From: Lingula anatina
Taxonomy: Eukaryota > Brachiopoda > Lingulata > Lingulida > Lingulidae
Length of the DNA: 64,000 nucleotides
NCBI RefSeq assembly: GCF_001039355.2
Contig: NW_019773825.1
Coordinates: 86,987-150,986 of the forward strand
Direction: 5' to 3'
Position numbers and translations under genes: made by a program. Below the pieces are notes generated by a model that saw only the letters and a program-made list of their open reading frames with translations, had not been told where the DNA came from and ran no database searches. This document shows, in pieces, positions 1 to 12,556 of the stretch. The stretch's first letter is position 1. Every line of letters starts with the position of its first letter.

Positions 1-69
1 AAATTTTAGAAGTAATGAATTAATTATTTTTATCATATATTTAGTATGTAGTATGTATGTATGTATGTA

Positions 70-3000
70 TGCAGCTGCCAGGTTAACATAGGAGCTCACA
101 GATTAGTCTTCGATAAAATCAATGGTAGTCTGCCTTAAAAATAAGAACAATGGACCCGATTTGCAAAATTAAAAAAAAATAAATAAATGCTATAGACCAA
201 CAGTTAAAACTTTTATTTTAGTGCACTTTAGATGTTTAATTCAGTATGCCCTGCCATTTTCAACAAAATAACTGGCTGACATTATCTTATCCATGATTGC
301 AATCAAGGAGCATTTTTTTTTTTTTTTCGATCACCACATGAGTGGTGTTAATATTCAACTACTGGTCATGTGCTCAGGGGCTGATCCCCATCTTGGACCC
401 TGATGCGGCATGCTCTTTCATCTCACCTTAGATGTGACCCCATGATGTATTTGATTGTTGCATTGTGGGAGAAACACTGGCCCAACGCGTGCATAAACAC
501 CTCCTGTGTTTACTTTTGAACTATTCGCCACATCTTGTCAACATCAAGAACGGGTAGCTTCATTGGGGACCTGGTTCATGTGTTGTTAACAGCCTTGTAA
601 GATCTGACATGACATAATTTTTGAAAATATTTGGAGAAGATATCTGATATTTTGTTATTGGGCTTTTTACCTTGGCATCACCTTGTTAGCAAAGTTAAAT
701 AGTACACAGTTTGTTAAATAAGTGTAGAGAAAAAGCCACTGCTTCAAATAATAGGACCTTGGACACGTTTCCATCAGTTAACACCTGTGGAGTCTTTTCA
801 AGTGTGAAATTTAAAGTAAAATGTTTGTGGCAAGGTTCGGGTTACACCACCATAGATTTTAAAAGTTTTCTATTGAATTTGAACTTGCAACTAAAGTATC
901 AGAATGGGTGGAATGGGTTCCCTAATTGCAAACTTCAAAGAATTGCCTACAAAAGAGGAGCTCTTCAATGGAAAGAAAATATATTTTTTGAAAAAAGAAA
1001 ACATCTTTTTTGCTGATACAAATTTTGATGCTTTTGTGGGAGCAAAGACATCAATGTCACACAGAAAATTAGATTTGGATATTTAAGAATTTGAGCAATG
1101 TGTTTCTGAATGTGTTCTGGTGCTAATACGTAAGGGGCTGACGTATTTATTTTGTTACCTGTTTGTTAAGAATAGGGGGAGGGGTTCAAATCATGCAATG
1201 TTGATTTAACAGCTTTTTTTCAGTTAAGTATCTGTTTGGTCTTACAGAAGCTCCACAAGTGATAATAAGGTGGCGGGAGGAAAAGGCACTGTTCAAAAGA
1301 TCCTGATAAAGCAGGTAAGAATTTTTTTAAGTTTTCACTTTTCTTTATATGTTTTTTTAGAAAGTTGGAATGTGAGGACGCCTTAGGATGTTTTAGGTAT
1401 AAGTTACTGCATAACAGTGTATGTGAGCAAAGTTTTTGATGGGACTTTTCTTGATTGTTTTTTTTTTCTGTCTTCATCCTCAAGAATACATGGTTTTATC
1501 TTTCAAGAAAGTTAATTTAATATCATAATATTTCAAGTATAGATATATCAGGCAAAGTACAAGTAAATGAAAGATATGATACTAATCTATGTATGTAACT
1601 TTGTTAAAGTTACAGCTGTTAATATGCTGTATAAAAATATTTGGGACTTCAGCTCTAATATGAATGGTATAGAACTCTAAAATCTTATTTAGTACTTACA
1701 ATGTCAGAAAGCAGGAAGTACATATGCACTGGTACAACATCCAGACTGTCCCCCACAGTCAATATTCCAATATGCCCAAGTCTTCAAAACAAAATCCTTG
1801 ATGTGGTGGACCACCTGGTCCAGGTTCTTGCAGTTTAACTTGATCATGATGGGGGAAAATGTTAAAAAAAATCTTTTAAGGAAGAAAAAAAATGAACAAT
1901 TCGCAATCCCATTCATGTGGTAGACCTTGACAATGATGACAAGACTGTACTGTGGGAAAGAAGAAGAGGAAGATTACCCAAACCAGTGATTATGATATTT
2001 TGATAATTTATTGGGAATAGATATTGCATTTTCACATAATTTAATATGCTCTGTGTACCAGGATGAAATAAGAAAATAACTGTAAGTGAATACAAGTGCC
2101 AGGTAACCAAAGCATAATTATTGGAGTCAAAACATACTAATAAGATGGAAAACATTGTGAAGAACATTGATGGGTGTTTGGGAAGGCTCCAGAAGGTGTG
2201 AGAGACTCGTAAGCTTGTATGGGGTGTAACACACGATGTGACAGATCATTTATCAACATTACACTAATAGCTTCAATTTGTAAGCTGCTGAAAGTTTATC
2301 CACATTGTTACTTCATTAACTGATCAACTGTTTTGCAAATGGATGACAAAACTTACAGTGGGAAAGGACGGTTGTCATGAGAGTTGTTGCTTTATGTATG
2401 ACTAATCCCTTTTCAATAAAAGTTTTAACCAGTTTTGACAGTTAACTCTACTAAATAATTTTCTTTTTAATTATCAGTAATTTATATGTAATAAACTGGA
2501 GCTGAATGTCTCATTCACATTTTGTAAGTTACAGATTTTCTTTTCAGCATCCTTGTATACTTGTATTAACTTTGTGCACCAGTTATATATTGTTATAAAA
2601 GAGTAAGTTTATAAAACTTTGGCAGTCGCAGTATTAAAAAAAAAAAAAAAGAATTGGGTGACCATACTGGTTCTATAAAATTTGAACAATATGGTAGCAA
2701 TCATGTAATCGTTCATTGGATTTAAGCTGAACATGTGAGATCTTGGCACTGTTTGTACCTGCAATTTATACTATTGCCGCTGCGTTTTGTAAACTTTGAT
2801 TCATACTCTGCTCTCCATTGGTAAAAAAACAAAAGAAAAAAACAATAGGGTTACATTCCTTTTAATTAAAAGTACCCCCCAGGTTTCTCTGGCTGCCATC
2901 AGAGGTGTCACTCCAACATCCTGGAGTAAAGTCATTATAAGGCACCATTATGTACTCGACATTACTTCATCATGTTATTGGAGGTACACATTTGCCAGTA

Positions 3001-3188
3001 ATCCAAATTTGATAGCGGTTCCTGATGTGTTTATACGTAAGCCTGTGTGGAGCCTTGTAATTTGGACAGAAGTACAGGGTCTCTTAAGTGACACATGTTA
3101 GATTGACGTTGAGTATGCTTTTTTATCACATAAGCTTTTTTGTTTGTGTGCGTGTGTTTGTGGGTGGACTGAAACACCCATTTTTCTA
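70..3188. repeat. Haplotype-like duplicate, copy A
   Basis: This segment matches 3190-6318 base for base over long stretches, with scattered substitutions and small indels (for example a much shorter T-run near 312 than near 3434). It ends exactly at the single N at 3189. Direct order, similar length and an N at the junction suggest two alleles placed end to end by the assembler. A real tandem duplication is the alternative. Confidence 0.85.
1248..1314 (+). pseudogene. Candidate small exon, copy A (frame differs from copy B)
   Basis: A pyrimidine-rich tract and CTTACAG precede position 1248, and GTAAGA follows 1314, so splice signals bracket this 67-nt stretch. It is the counterpart of 4383-4448 but carries one extra G, which changes the reading frame at its 3' end. 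Either the extra base is a sequencing or allelic frameshift, or the exon is non-coding. Product not recognised. Confidence 0.3.
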
Positions 3189-3189
3189 N
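3189..3189. other. Single-N assembly join
   Basis: One ambiguous base separates the end of copy A from the start of copy B. The sequence after it restarts at the equivalent of position 70. This marks a scaffold join rather than biological sequence. Confidence 0.9.
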
Positions 3190-3431
3190 TGCAGCTGCCA
3201 GGTTAACATAGGAGCTCACAGATTAGTCTTCGATAAAATCAATGGTAGTCTGCCTTAAAAATAAGAACAATGGACCCGATTTGCAAAATTAAAAAAAAAT
3301 AAATAAATGCTATAGACCAACAGTTAAAACTTTTATTTTAGTGCACTTTAGCAGTTTAATTCAGTATGGCCTGCCATTTTCAGACAAAATAACTGGCTGA
3401 CATTATCTTATCCATGATTGCAATCAAGGAG

Positions 3432-3464
<33 letters not shown>

Positions 3465-6318
3465 ATCACCACATGAGTGGTGTTAATATTCAACTACTGG
3501 TCATGTGCTCAGGGGCTGATCCCCATCTTGTACCCTGGTGCGGCATGCTCTTTCATCTCACCTTAGATGTGACCCCATGATGTATTTGATTGTTGCATTG
3601 TGGGAGAAACACTGGCCCAACGCGTGCATAAACACCTCCTGTGTTTACTTTTGAACTATTCGCCACATCTTGTCAACATCAAGAACGGGTAGCTTCATTT
3701 GGGACCTGGTTCATGTGTTGTTAACAGCCTTGTAAGATCTGAAATGACATAATTTTTGAAAATATTTGGAGAAGATATCTGATATTTTGTTATTGGGCTT
3801 TTTACCTTGGCATCACCTTGTTAGCAAAGTTAAATTATGAACAGTTTGTTAAATAAGTGTAGAGAAAAATCCACTGCTTCAAATTATAGAACCTTGGACA
3901 CGTTTCGATCAGTTAACACCTGTGGAGTCTTTTCAAGTGTGAAATTTAAAGTAAAATGTTTGTGGCAAGGTTCGGGTTACACCACCATAGATTTTAAAAG
4001 TTTTCTATTGAATTTGAACTTGCAACTAAAGTATCAGAATGGGTGGAATGGGGTCCCTAATTGCAAACTTCAAAGAATTGCCTACAAAAGAGGAGCTCTT
4101 CAATGGAAAGAAAATATATTTTTTGAAAAAAGAAAACATCTTTTTTGCTGATACAAATTTTGATGCTTTTGTGGGAGCAAAGACATCAATGTCACACAGA
4201 AAATTAGATTTGGATATTTAAGAATTTGAGCAATGTGTTTCTGAATGTGTTCTGGTGCTAATACGTAAGGGGCTGACGTATTTATTTTGTTACCTATTTG
4301 TTAAGAATAGGGGGAGGGGTTCAAATCATGCAATGTTGATTTAACAGCTTTTTTTCAGTTAAGTATCTGTTTGGTCTTACAGAAGCTCCACAAGTGATAA
4401 TAAGGCGGCGGGAAGAAAAGCACTGTTCAAAAGTTCCTGATAAAGCAGGTAAGTATTTTTTCAGTTTTCACTTTTCTTTATACATTTTTTTAGTAAGTTG
4501 GAATGCAAGGACACCTTAGGATGTTTTAGGTATAAGTTACTGCATAATGGTGTATGTGAGCAAAGTTTTTGATGGGACTTTTCTTGATTGTTTTTTTTTC
4601 CCCGTCTTTATCCTCAAGAATGCATGGTTTTATCTTTCAAGAAAGTTAATATCATATTATTTCAAGTATAGATATATCTAAACAGACAAAATACAAGTAA
4701 ATGAAATATATGATACTAATCTATGCATGTAACTTTGTATCCCAAAGTTACAGCTGTTAACATGCTGTATAAAAATATTTGGGACTTCAGTTCAAACATA
4801 AATGGTATAGAACTCTAAAATCTTATTTAGTACTTACATGTGAGAAAGCAGGAAGTACATATGCACTGGTACAACATCCAGACTGTCCCCCACAGTCAAT
4901 ATTCCAATATGCCCAAGTCTTCAAAACAAAATCCTTGATATGGTAGACCACCTGGTCCAGGGTCTTGCAGTTTAACTTGATTATGATGGGGACAAAAATG
5001 TCAAAAAAAAAAAAAATCTTTTAAGGAAGAAAAAAAATATGAACAATTCACAGTCCCAGTTGTGTGGTAGACTTTAACAATGATGACAAAAGCATACTGT
5101 GGGAAAGAAGATTACCCAAACCAGTGTTTATGATATTTTGATAATTAAATTTATTGGGAATAATATTGCATTTTCACATATGCTCTGTGTACCAGGATAA
5201 AATAAGAAAATAACTGTAAGTGAATTCAGTGCCAGGTAACCAAAGCATAATTATTGAAGGTGAAGCACTAATAAGATGGAAAACATTGTGAAGAATATTG
5301 ATGGGTGTTTGGAAAGGCTCCAGAAGGTGTGAGAGACTGGTAAGCTTGTATGGGGTGTAACACACGATGTGACAGATCATTTATCAACATTACACTAATA
5401 GCTTCAATTTGTAAGCTGCTGAAAGTTTATCCACATTGTTACTTCATTAACTGATCAACTGTTTTGCAAATGGATGACAAAACTTACAGTGGGAAAGGAC
5501 GGTTGTCATGAGAGTTGTTGCTTTATGTATGACTAATCCCTTTTCAATAAAAGTTTTAACCAGTTTTGACAGTTAACTCTACTAAATAATAATTTTCTTT
5601 TTAATTATCAGTAATTTATATGTGATAAACTGGAGCTGAATGTCTCATTCACATTTTGTAAGTTACAGATTTTCTTTTCAGCATCCTTGTATACTTGTAT
5701 TAACTTTGTGCACCAGTTTTATATTGTTATAAAAGAGTAAGTTTATAAAACTTTGGCAGTCGCAGTATTAAAAAAAAAAAGAATTGGGAGACCATACTGG
5801 TTCTATAAAATTTGAGCAATATGGTAGCAATCATGTAATCGTTCATTGGATTTAAGCTGAACATGTGAGATCTTGGCACTGTTTGTACCTGCAATTTATA
5901 CTATTGCCGCTGAGTTTTGTAAACTTTGATTCATACTCTGCTCTCCATTGGTAAAAAAACAAAAGAAAAAAACAATAGGGTTACATTCCTTTTAATTAAA
6001 AGTACCCCCCAGGTTTCTCTGGCTGCCATCAGAGGTGTCACTCCAACATCCTGGAGTAAAGTCATTATAAGGAACCATTATGTACTCGACATTACTTCAT
6101 CATGTTATTGGAGGTACACATTTGCCAGTAATCCAAATTTGATAGCGGTTCCTGATGTGTTTATACGTAAGCCTGTGTGGAGCCTTGTAATTTGGACAGA
6201 AGTACAGGGTCTGTTAAGTGGCACATGTTAGAGTGACGTTGAGTATGCTTTTTTATCACATAAGCTTTTTTGTTTTTGTGCGTGTGTTTGTGGGTGGACT
6301 GAAACACCCATTTTTCCA
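3190..6318. repeat. Haplotype-like duplicate, copy B
   Basis: Second copy of the 70-3188 segment. It continues without a break into unique sequence at 6319 onward, so it is the copy contiguous with the rest of the window. Annotation of this locus should be read from this copy. Confidence 0.85.
4383..4448 (+). CDS. Candidate internal exon of an unrecognised + strand gene
   Basis: The stretch is bracketed by TTGGTCTTACAG and GTAAGTA. In the frame that leaves one base over at the donor it reads 21 codons without a stop (APQVIIRRREEKHC, then SKVPDKA), and the leftover G joins the exon candidate at 6527 in an open frame. The peptide is basic and matches no family I know. Upstream exons are not identified. 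A non-coding spliced transcript is an alternative. Confidence 0.35.
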
Positions 6319-6322
6319 ATAG

Positions 6323-6428
6323 AGATTGTGTCAAGTACCCAGTGAGGAATGTGAGGAGTGTGACTTGAGTGTGAAGGAGTCACCTGACGCATCCTTAGTG
6401 CCCTCGTCACCACGTTATAACACAGAAG
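6323..6428 (+). CDS. Candidate exon, acidic/cysteine-containing peptide, unrecognised
   Basis: The frame starting after TTTTTCCAATAG is open for more than 45 codons and has coding-like composition (LCQVPSEECEECDL, later SPDASLVPSSPRYNTEG). No good GT donor is visible. A GC donor after GAAG at 6428 would leave phase 1 and splice in frame to 6527. It lies just past the end of the haplotype duplicate. Function unknown; exon boundaries are inferred. Confidence 0.35.
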
Positions 6429-6526
6429 GCAATCATGTTGACCCTCTCACTCATGTGTTATATTTTTTTTCTTCATAGAAGATGACTTTCTGAAATACTC
6501 ATTAAATTGTTATTTTTTCTCCATAG

Positions 6527-6590
6527 GGGAACCTACTAATTCACTTCGGAGTAGAGACCAATGTCAAAAGCACCGTGTACAGAAATTGAG
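6527..6590 (+). CDS. Candidate exon, basic peptide, unrecognised
   Basis: A strong pyrimidine tract and CTCCATAG precede it and GTATGT follows. In the frame fixed by exons 4383-4448 or 6323-6428 it reads EPTNSLRSRDQCQKH followed by RVQKL, with two bases left over. Phase agreement with upstream candidates supports a real exon. The next exon in compatible phase was not found, so the gene model is incomplete. Confidence 0.35.
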
Positions 6591-9112
6591 GTATGTTTCT
6601 TTTCTTTCATTAAATTTGACCTCTTACAGAGTGACTTTTGGCTTCTTCATCTAGCGTGCTGTTAACAAGTGAATGGCCATTATCAGCATAATTAACAAAC
6701 TTGTGCCCCAGCACTTTTAACCACGTCCCTGTATGGGCATCTCATTCCCAGCATACTTATAGTCTTATTACCACCCCTGACATCTGTGGACTTTTCATAG
6801 AAAATGTATTTAAGAATGGAATAACTTATTGTTGTACTTTTTGACAAAACTGCATTAATAGATATTGCATTTACATGCTTTGATTTGATGTATTCATTTA
6901 ACATGGATGACAAGACTAGCATATGGTCAAGGCACAATTTGACATCTGGAAGACTTTATTACAGGTCATTTGAAGAAAATTAGGCAATCTTTATGGTTAA
7001 ACAGGCAGCTGTGAAGAGTATTTCTCTTTTCCTTTCATTTTATTTTTGCCTCATTGCAGTATTTCCTTTTGCCTAGAATAATTTTGCAGCCATTCTTGAT
7101 TGTTGCACTGCGTGTGATTTTTCCCAACATTTTCAGAAACAGATTATTTCACTCAATCCCTTATTAGTTTTAGAATAAATACTTGTATGTATTGAAGTAA
7201 TTGGTTTCCATTGTTTTATTCCAGTGATTGTAGCTATGTATCCATGGCCACGGGGGACAGTTGAGCAAAAACAAAAGATTTTGAATTGTTTTGTCACAGT
7301 CCATGATGTCATTGATATCACAGGTATGGTGCAGACACATAAACGATCCCTCCAGTACAGTTGTGTAAAATGAGCCATTATTGGATGATATAATTTCTAG
7401 ACAAAATTGTGATTTTTTTTGACATAAATTTAAATCATAGTTTTTCCCCCCATGGCTAGGTTGAGTCATTTGTATTTATTAAATAACCACACCTATCACC
7501 TTAATTATGACAGTTTACACAATTGTTTTTTCCTACCAGACCAAGACAGAGTGAAGTACCAAAAAATCGTAGGATAATATTTAGACTTCAGTCTGTGATT
7601 TTCAAGCTCTAGGGGGTAAAATGCACTTGATTTGTTCTTTGCTGAAACTTGAAAGATTGTGTAACTTTGACACTTTATTTTTGAAATCAAACAGTGCAGG
7701 TCAAGGATGTTAATTAAAGGCAAATGTGATGCAGATGGTAAAATGAGACCTGTTTTTTGTTTTTTTTCCAAGCATTATTCCACGTTTCAAACAATGCCAC
7801 ACTTTGTATTATGACATCACTTTCTTTATTGTTTACTAAATATTGAACATTGAGTCTGTACAAAGCACATTTTGAATGTTATTTCTAAAAAATAACTTTG
7901 TGTAACTTTTTGTTTGTAGATAAAGTTTTTTTGAACAATGGTCAGTTTCTGTTTGAGCTGCTATGTATAACTACATCTTAAAAATCATGTTCTGCAACAG
8001 AAGTAGGATCTACATGATACCCTTCAAGCTTCTGTTGAGTGAAAAAAAAAGTTGGCTCAATTTTCTTCCAGACTTTCTTGAAATGTATGCCATAACTTAT
8101 ATTTTTTTATTTGCCTGCCTGTCTAAAACAGATGTAATAGCCCTGTTTGTTTGCATTTTTGCAATTATTGCTACTCAACAACTTCACGAATCGGCTTCCA
8201 TTTCATTGATGTACAGGCTCATAAAGTTCCCAATTGTTATCGTAAATTGCCGATTAATGTCCTTTCCCCCTGTTTTTTTGTTAAACTGTGTGTAATTCCT
8301 GTTTTAAAGCATTGGAAAGCTCAAGAGGTGGATTTTCAATTAAAGTTGCTATGGTCAAGAAACATTTAACTGTTATCCTGAAGTTACGAGGAAAAGAAAA
8401 CAATGCAGATTTCACATAGATCTTTGAATAAATGCATAGCTGCATGAAATCAGATTGATTTTTTTTTTTTTACATTTTAAATTAATGAATTGATATTTTT
8501 TCAATTTTTAAGCTACATTGCTATTTGTAGTCAAAGAATAACAGAATTTTTCCTAGCTTTCAATCTAAGTTTGGAACTTCAAAAAAGGGGAAAAAAAGTA
8601 GATTTTGTTATGCTTAATTGCATTTCTCTCTCAAATTACAGCACTAAGTAAGAGTTTAAAGGCAACATGGTGACATGAATAGAGTGGTTGAAAAGGATCT
8701 TCGTTTCCGCCATAAGTGGTAGTAGATGAATACAACAGCTGGTTGTGGCAACTACTGGTCTCTTCTGGACAAAAAAGTATTTTCAAGCGTATCTGTGGAG
8801 GACCATTCCTTGTAAGTAAGGCAAGGGAGGGGAGGTACAATGTTGGACTCATTCTAGCATAATATATTTGAGTCAAATGCTAAACAATAAAGTTATAAGT
8901 TTAAAGAGAAATGTTAACAAATGTACTGTTTTTGCCAGATTTGTCATCACCTTAGCTCAAAAAGTTGGTTTGGTTTCAACTTTCAAGAAAATAAAAAGAG
9001 TTCTATCCTAGAGTGAGTACAGCAATTTACCGTCATGATATTGCTTCGTTTAAGGTAATTTTGTAATTTGGGATGAATATTTATAGAAATTGTAAACTTT
9101 GGGGCAGTTCAC
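6591..9112. other. No gene seen (intron or intergenic)
   Basis: AT-rich sequence with homopolymer runs. Open frames here are short, lack splice or codon support and resemble no family. No RNA gene or repeat element was recognised. Confidence 0.5.
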
Positions 9113-9552
9113 AATGAATTTATCGACCTCCCTACTGCAACACTAACTCTACAGGGACTCTCGCTGAATGCAATCAGATTAACATGCCTCCTCCTGGCGT
9201 TGAGCAGAATGTAGAGAAGCTGTTTATGGCTGTATTCCCAGAGCTTTTAGATCGATCTATCCCCGCAGGGAGTCTCACTAGATTACTGTCAGATAATCTG
9301 GCTTAAATGTCCGTCCCACCTACTACAAGCTGTAAGGGGGTAATTAACTTTCGTGTCCGCTCGGCTGACAGCTATTTAGCGTGAACCCCCAAGGAGTTAG
9401 GTCGATCTAAAGTAGATCGATCTAATCTCTGAAAATGGGGTCTATGATAGGAGGACTTTGAAAACAAGAGGACTGTCAGTCAGTTAATCTGATTGCATTC
9501 AGCAAGAGTCCCTGTGGAGTTAGTGCGTAGTAGCTGGGTCAATAAATTCATT
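9113..9552. mobile_element. Foldback/MITE-like element with long terminal inverted repeats
   Basis: The first ~70 bases (9113-9183) are the inverted complement of 9483-9552 with few mismatches; both arms share the core ACTAACTC, then ACAGGGACTC, then GCTGAATGCAATCAGATTAA. The 300-bp interior has no open frame but holds smaller inverted GATCGATCT motifs. The outer ends read AATGAATTTA. No clear target-site duplication was seen. Size, long TIRs and lack of coding capacity fit a non-autonomous DNA transposon; superfamily undetermined. Confidence 0.75.
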
Positions 9553-12302
9553 TTGAAACAGGCAGGTTTCTCAGTCTGTGTACTATAGATATCCTGTGTA
9601 TCACTATGTATCAGTAGCAGTCCATGAGCATTTTGTATTGCTTTATAGTTTGAATTTTGAATTATATTCAAATTTATGAAGTTATGCAGTTTAAATTTTG
9701 CTACCAAAAAATTCTTTGCTGAAAGCCTTTTATGATGTCCAGGACTTTTGTTTTATCATCATGTCCCTATAGGTTATCTTGTCAAAACGTGGGAAATACT
9801 TATCTCAGAGAAGACAAATTTAAAAGCAATTGCAGTCAGATCATTTCCAATGAGCCGCGAGTTGACAATTCTCTGCCTAAATCTGTATAAACTGCAAAAT
9901 GAGGTGGCGAGGATGTTTTGTGCCAGTTTTTGATTTGTTTATCAACAATGGGATTATGTATTTTTTTATGCAATAAACTTGGGTTCGTGAGTGCTGTTTT
10001 TTGCAGACACCCAGTTATGTGTTTTCTTGCAAAAATTGCAGCATGTCTTTCTTGTTTCATTTTGAAAAGCTCCCGTTGCGTTATATGTTAAACCAATTTT
10101 AAGTGGGTTGATAAGTAAATGTTATGGTGTCTTTCAAGTTCTGAGTTTCTTAAACTTTTTCATTGTTATTAATTGTATTGTCATTATTTGTTATTATGGG
10201 AAGTTACTTGATTTCAAGTGTTTGGTCAAGGAAGTCTCCTGCTTTAATATTATTAAGTGATAAAATTATTGAAATGTAATCACAGTTTTGCTGATATTTT
10301 TGGAGAAAAAATATAAAGGCCACGGATTCCAAGTATTCACACAGTGATCAAGTTCTTATCAGGTCATCTTTCTGACAACCTGTACCCACTTCTTCCTGAC
10401 CTGTGACTGTGCTGAAGAGAGAATCGTTCTGTTTCATTTCAAAGTTTTGATTTCGATTGTATCCCTGACAGCCTGGGTTATGCACAATTTGTTTTTGAAT
10501 TTTGATCCCCAAAGGTCTCCTCACTATTTGAAAAGTCCAGCAGCAGCAGATAAGGCCCAGTGGACAATGTTACCACCAAGCTGTCTGGACTTCAAAACAA
10601 AAATGAACTGTAATATCACTTCCCTTGAGTAAAAACAAATCATTAAGATAAGTTTGAAGTTAAGTGATGTTGCCCTTCCAAATCCCATTGGTCAAAAGTT
10701 TGTACAAAGTAGACGAGACTCTTTGTGAGACTTGATTACAAAATAGTGCAGGGTGCTCTGGCAAGGCAGAAAGAAAAGTCTCAGATGCTTTAGCCTAATT
10801 TGTGACATTGATGCTGAGTGAGTCATGGGCAGGGTAGGAAAGAAGCCTGCATGCAGATGTAAATGGGACAAAAAAGCTGCTTTATGATATAAAGAAAGAG
10901 GAAGTGTGTATTTTCATGTGGAACCGGTAGACATGTGGACAAAGGTGAACATTAGCGTTTGACCACAGGACATTGTGTGCAACCACATGTTACTGTGTCG
11001 TTTGTGAGTGCTCGTTTAAAAGGTTAGTTGAATTGAAATACCAGACGGCTTCAGTTGTATGAATTTAAGTTATCTGCAAGTTTTTAAGTCACTTAGGAAA
11101 GTAATACTTATGTTATTGGCCACTGAATAGTAAATTGGTCAAGTTGAGAGTACTATCGAAACACACTTGTATGTATTGAAAGTGGGGTCTTAATGCTAAG
11201 TTGGTATTAGACAAATTGAACAAGCCTGTGGTCCATAGAAGTTGCGAGTAATCTGCAGGGTTGATTACAATGTTGAGAGCAGTTTTATTGTCCATTTGTC
11301 ATTATTAGGGTTATTTGAAAAATTGTTAATGCGGTCTTGCATGGCACTCAGAAGTAAGGTGTAGGTCTAGTTTCCTCTTTGGATTCTCCTACCACCCTCA
11401 TTCTTGAATAGGATATTGTAGTCAAAGCCAATTTCTGAAATAATTTTAAAGATTACATTGAACAGGCTTTGTTTTCAAGCTTAGTTGGGTTTCCTTCATC
11501 CATCCCTCTATTAAAGGCCCCTCTCGCACACATCCACAAAGGGAGGAATCACTGCAGTTGTTATCAGACTGTTGAAATAAAAAGAAGAAAAACTGTTCAT
11601 TTCCTGCTGCATTGTTTTACTGTTATATTTGATGCAAAGTTTTGAAGATATGAATGCCACCAGGGGTTGGTTTTACTGGAAAAGTTCAGCAGGATGTTCA
11701 TCTCATCACTCAAACAGGAAATTTAGTCTACTTTGGCCCAAGATCAATCAGTGAATGTCCTATTGAAAAAGGACAACAGACCTGTTGTAGAAAAAACTGT
11801 TGTACAATCAGTTACTAAACATTCAACCTGTTTTATTTATTAGATAAAAGTTGACTTAATTTTTGCAGTCAAAAGTGAAAACCAACTTCGGACTTCCTTT
11901 TGTGAAGCTTGGGTCCAAAACCCCACACAATGTGTATTTTAGTGTTAGGTAATTAATTTTGATAAATTTAATTCTGAGGTCACATGGACAGCAGGGCTGT
12001 CAAAGATGGCCTAACTGTGCCTCCATGCCACCTCATGCATAGGGAGAATTTCACTGCAAACATGCAACAGGTAGGACTGGTTGAAAGTAGCACAATACAG
12101 GCAGGCAGCACTGGAATGCTTGGTCCCGGCCACAAAGGAGGACAGCTTGGCCCCCCATGCTGCATACTTATGCACTTGGCACAATCAACTCATATTTATT
12201 CTAAATAGCTTTTCTGACCTGACTTGGCATAAGTTGAACTGATATATATGAAGAAAGACACTATTCTCAGTGTGTACATGTTACTTTCTCTTTAATTTCC
12301 AG
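9553..12302. other. No gene seen (intron or intergenic)
   Basis: AT-rich sequence without convincing exons or RNA genes. Short open frames appear random. Confidence 0.5.
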
Positions 12303-12556
12303 TCTATAAACTGTAGCTGGGTCAAGCTGGTGCTTACAACCGGTACAAAAAATCCTTAAAAAATGGAGGACCATGTTAAAAAGACAACAGCAATTGAAAG
12401 GATCCCACCAGCTGGTGAGCCTGCAAGGTCAGTGAGCACCAACAAAGAAACAAGGGGAAGATGGAGGAATGCCGTACACATGCAGGGGAGTACAAAGACC
12501 AGGTGGACTAGTAAACTGGAGACAAGGCTCTGGGAGAGGAGAAGAGAAAAAACACA
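12303..12556 (+). CDS. Candidate first coding exon of an unrecognised basic protein
   Basis: A pyrimidine tract ending TTTCCAG precedes 12303 and GTGAGT follows 12556. An ATG at 12363 has A at -3 and G at +4 and an in-frame TAA two codons upstream, so translation would start in this exon (MEDHVKKTTAIERIPPAG...). The 64-codon frame is lysine/arginine rich and leaves two bases, which are completed by the first base of the exon at 18200. No domain recognised. It could also be an open frame in a non-coding host transcript. Confidence 0.4.

Noticed and set aside
711-1086. Overlapping 101- and 60-codon + strand frames, repeated at 3837-4221
   Set aside because: Repetition comes from the haplotype duplicate. 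Neither frame has recognisable homology, and copy differences include a start-codon change and substitutions without clear codon bias.
2796-3101. 101-codon + strand frame, repeated at 5926-6231
   Set aside because: Same duplicate; no family recognised and no splice signals that support it, though it is open in both copies.
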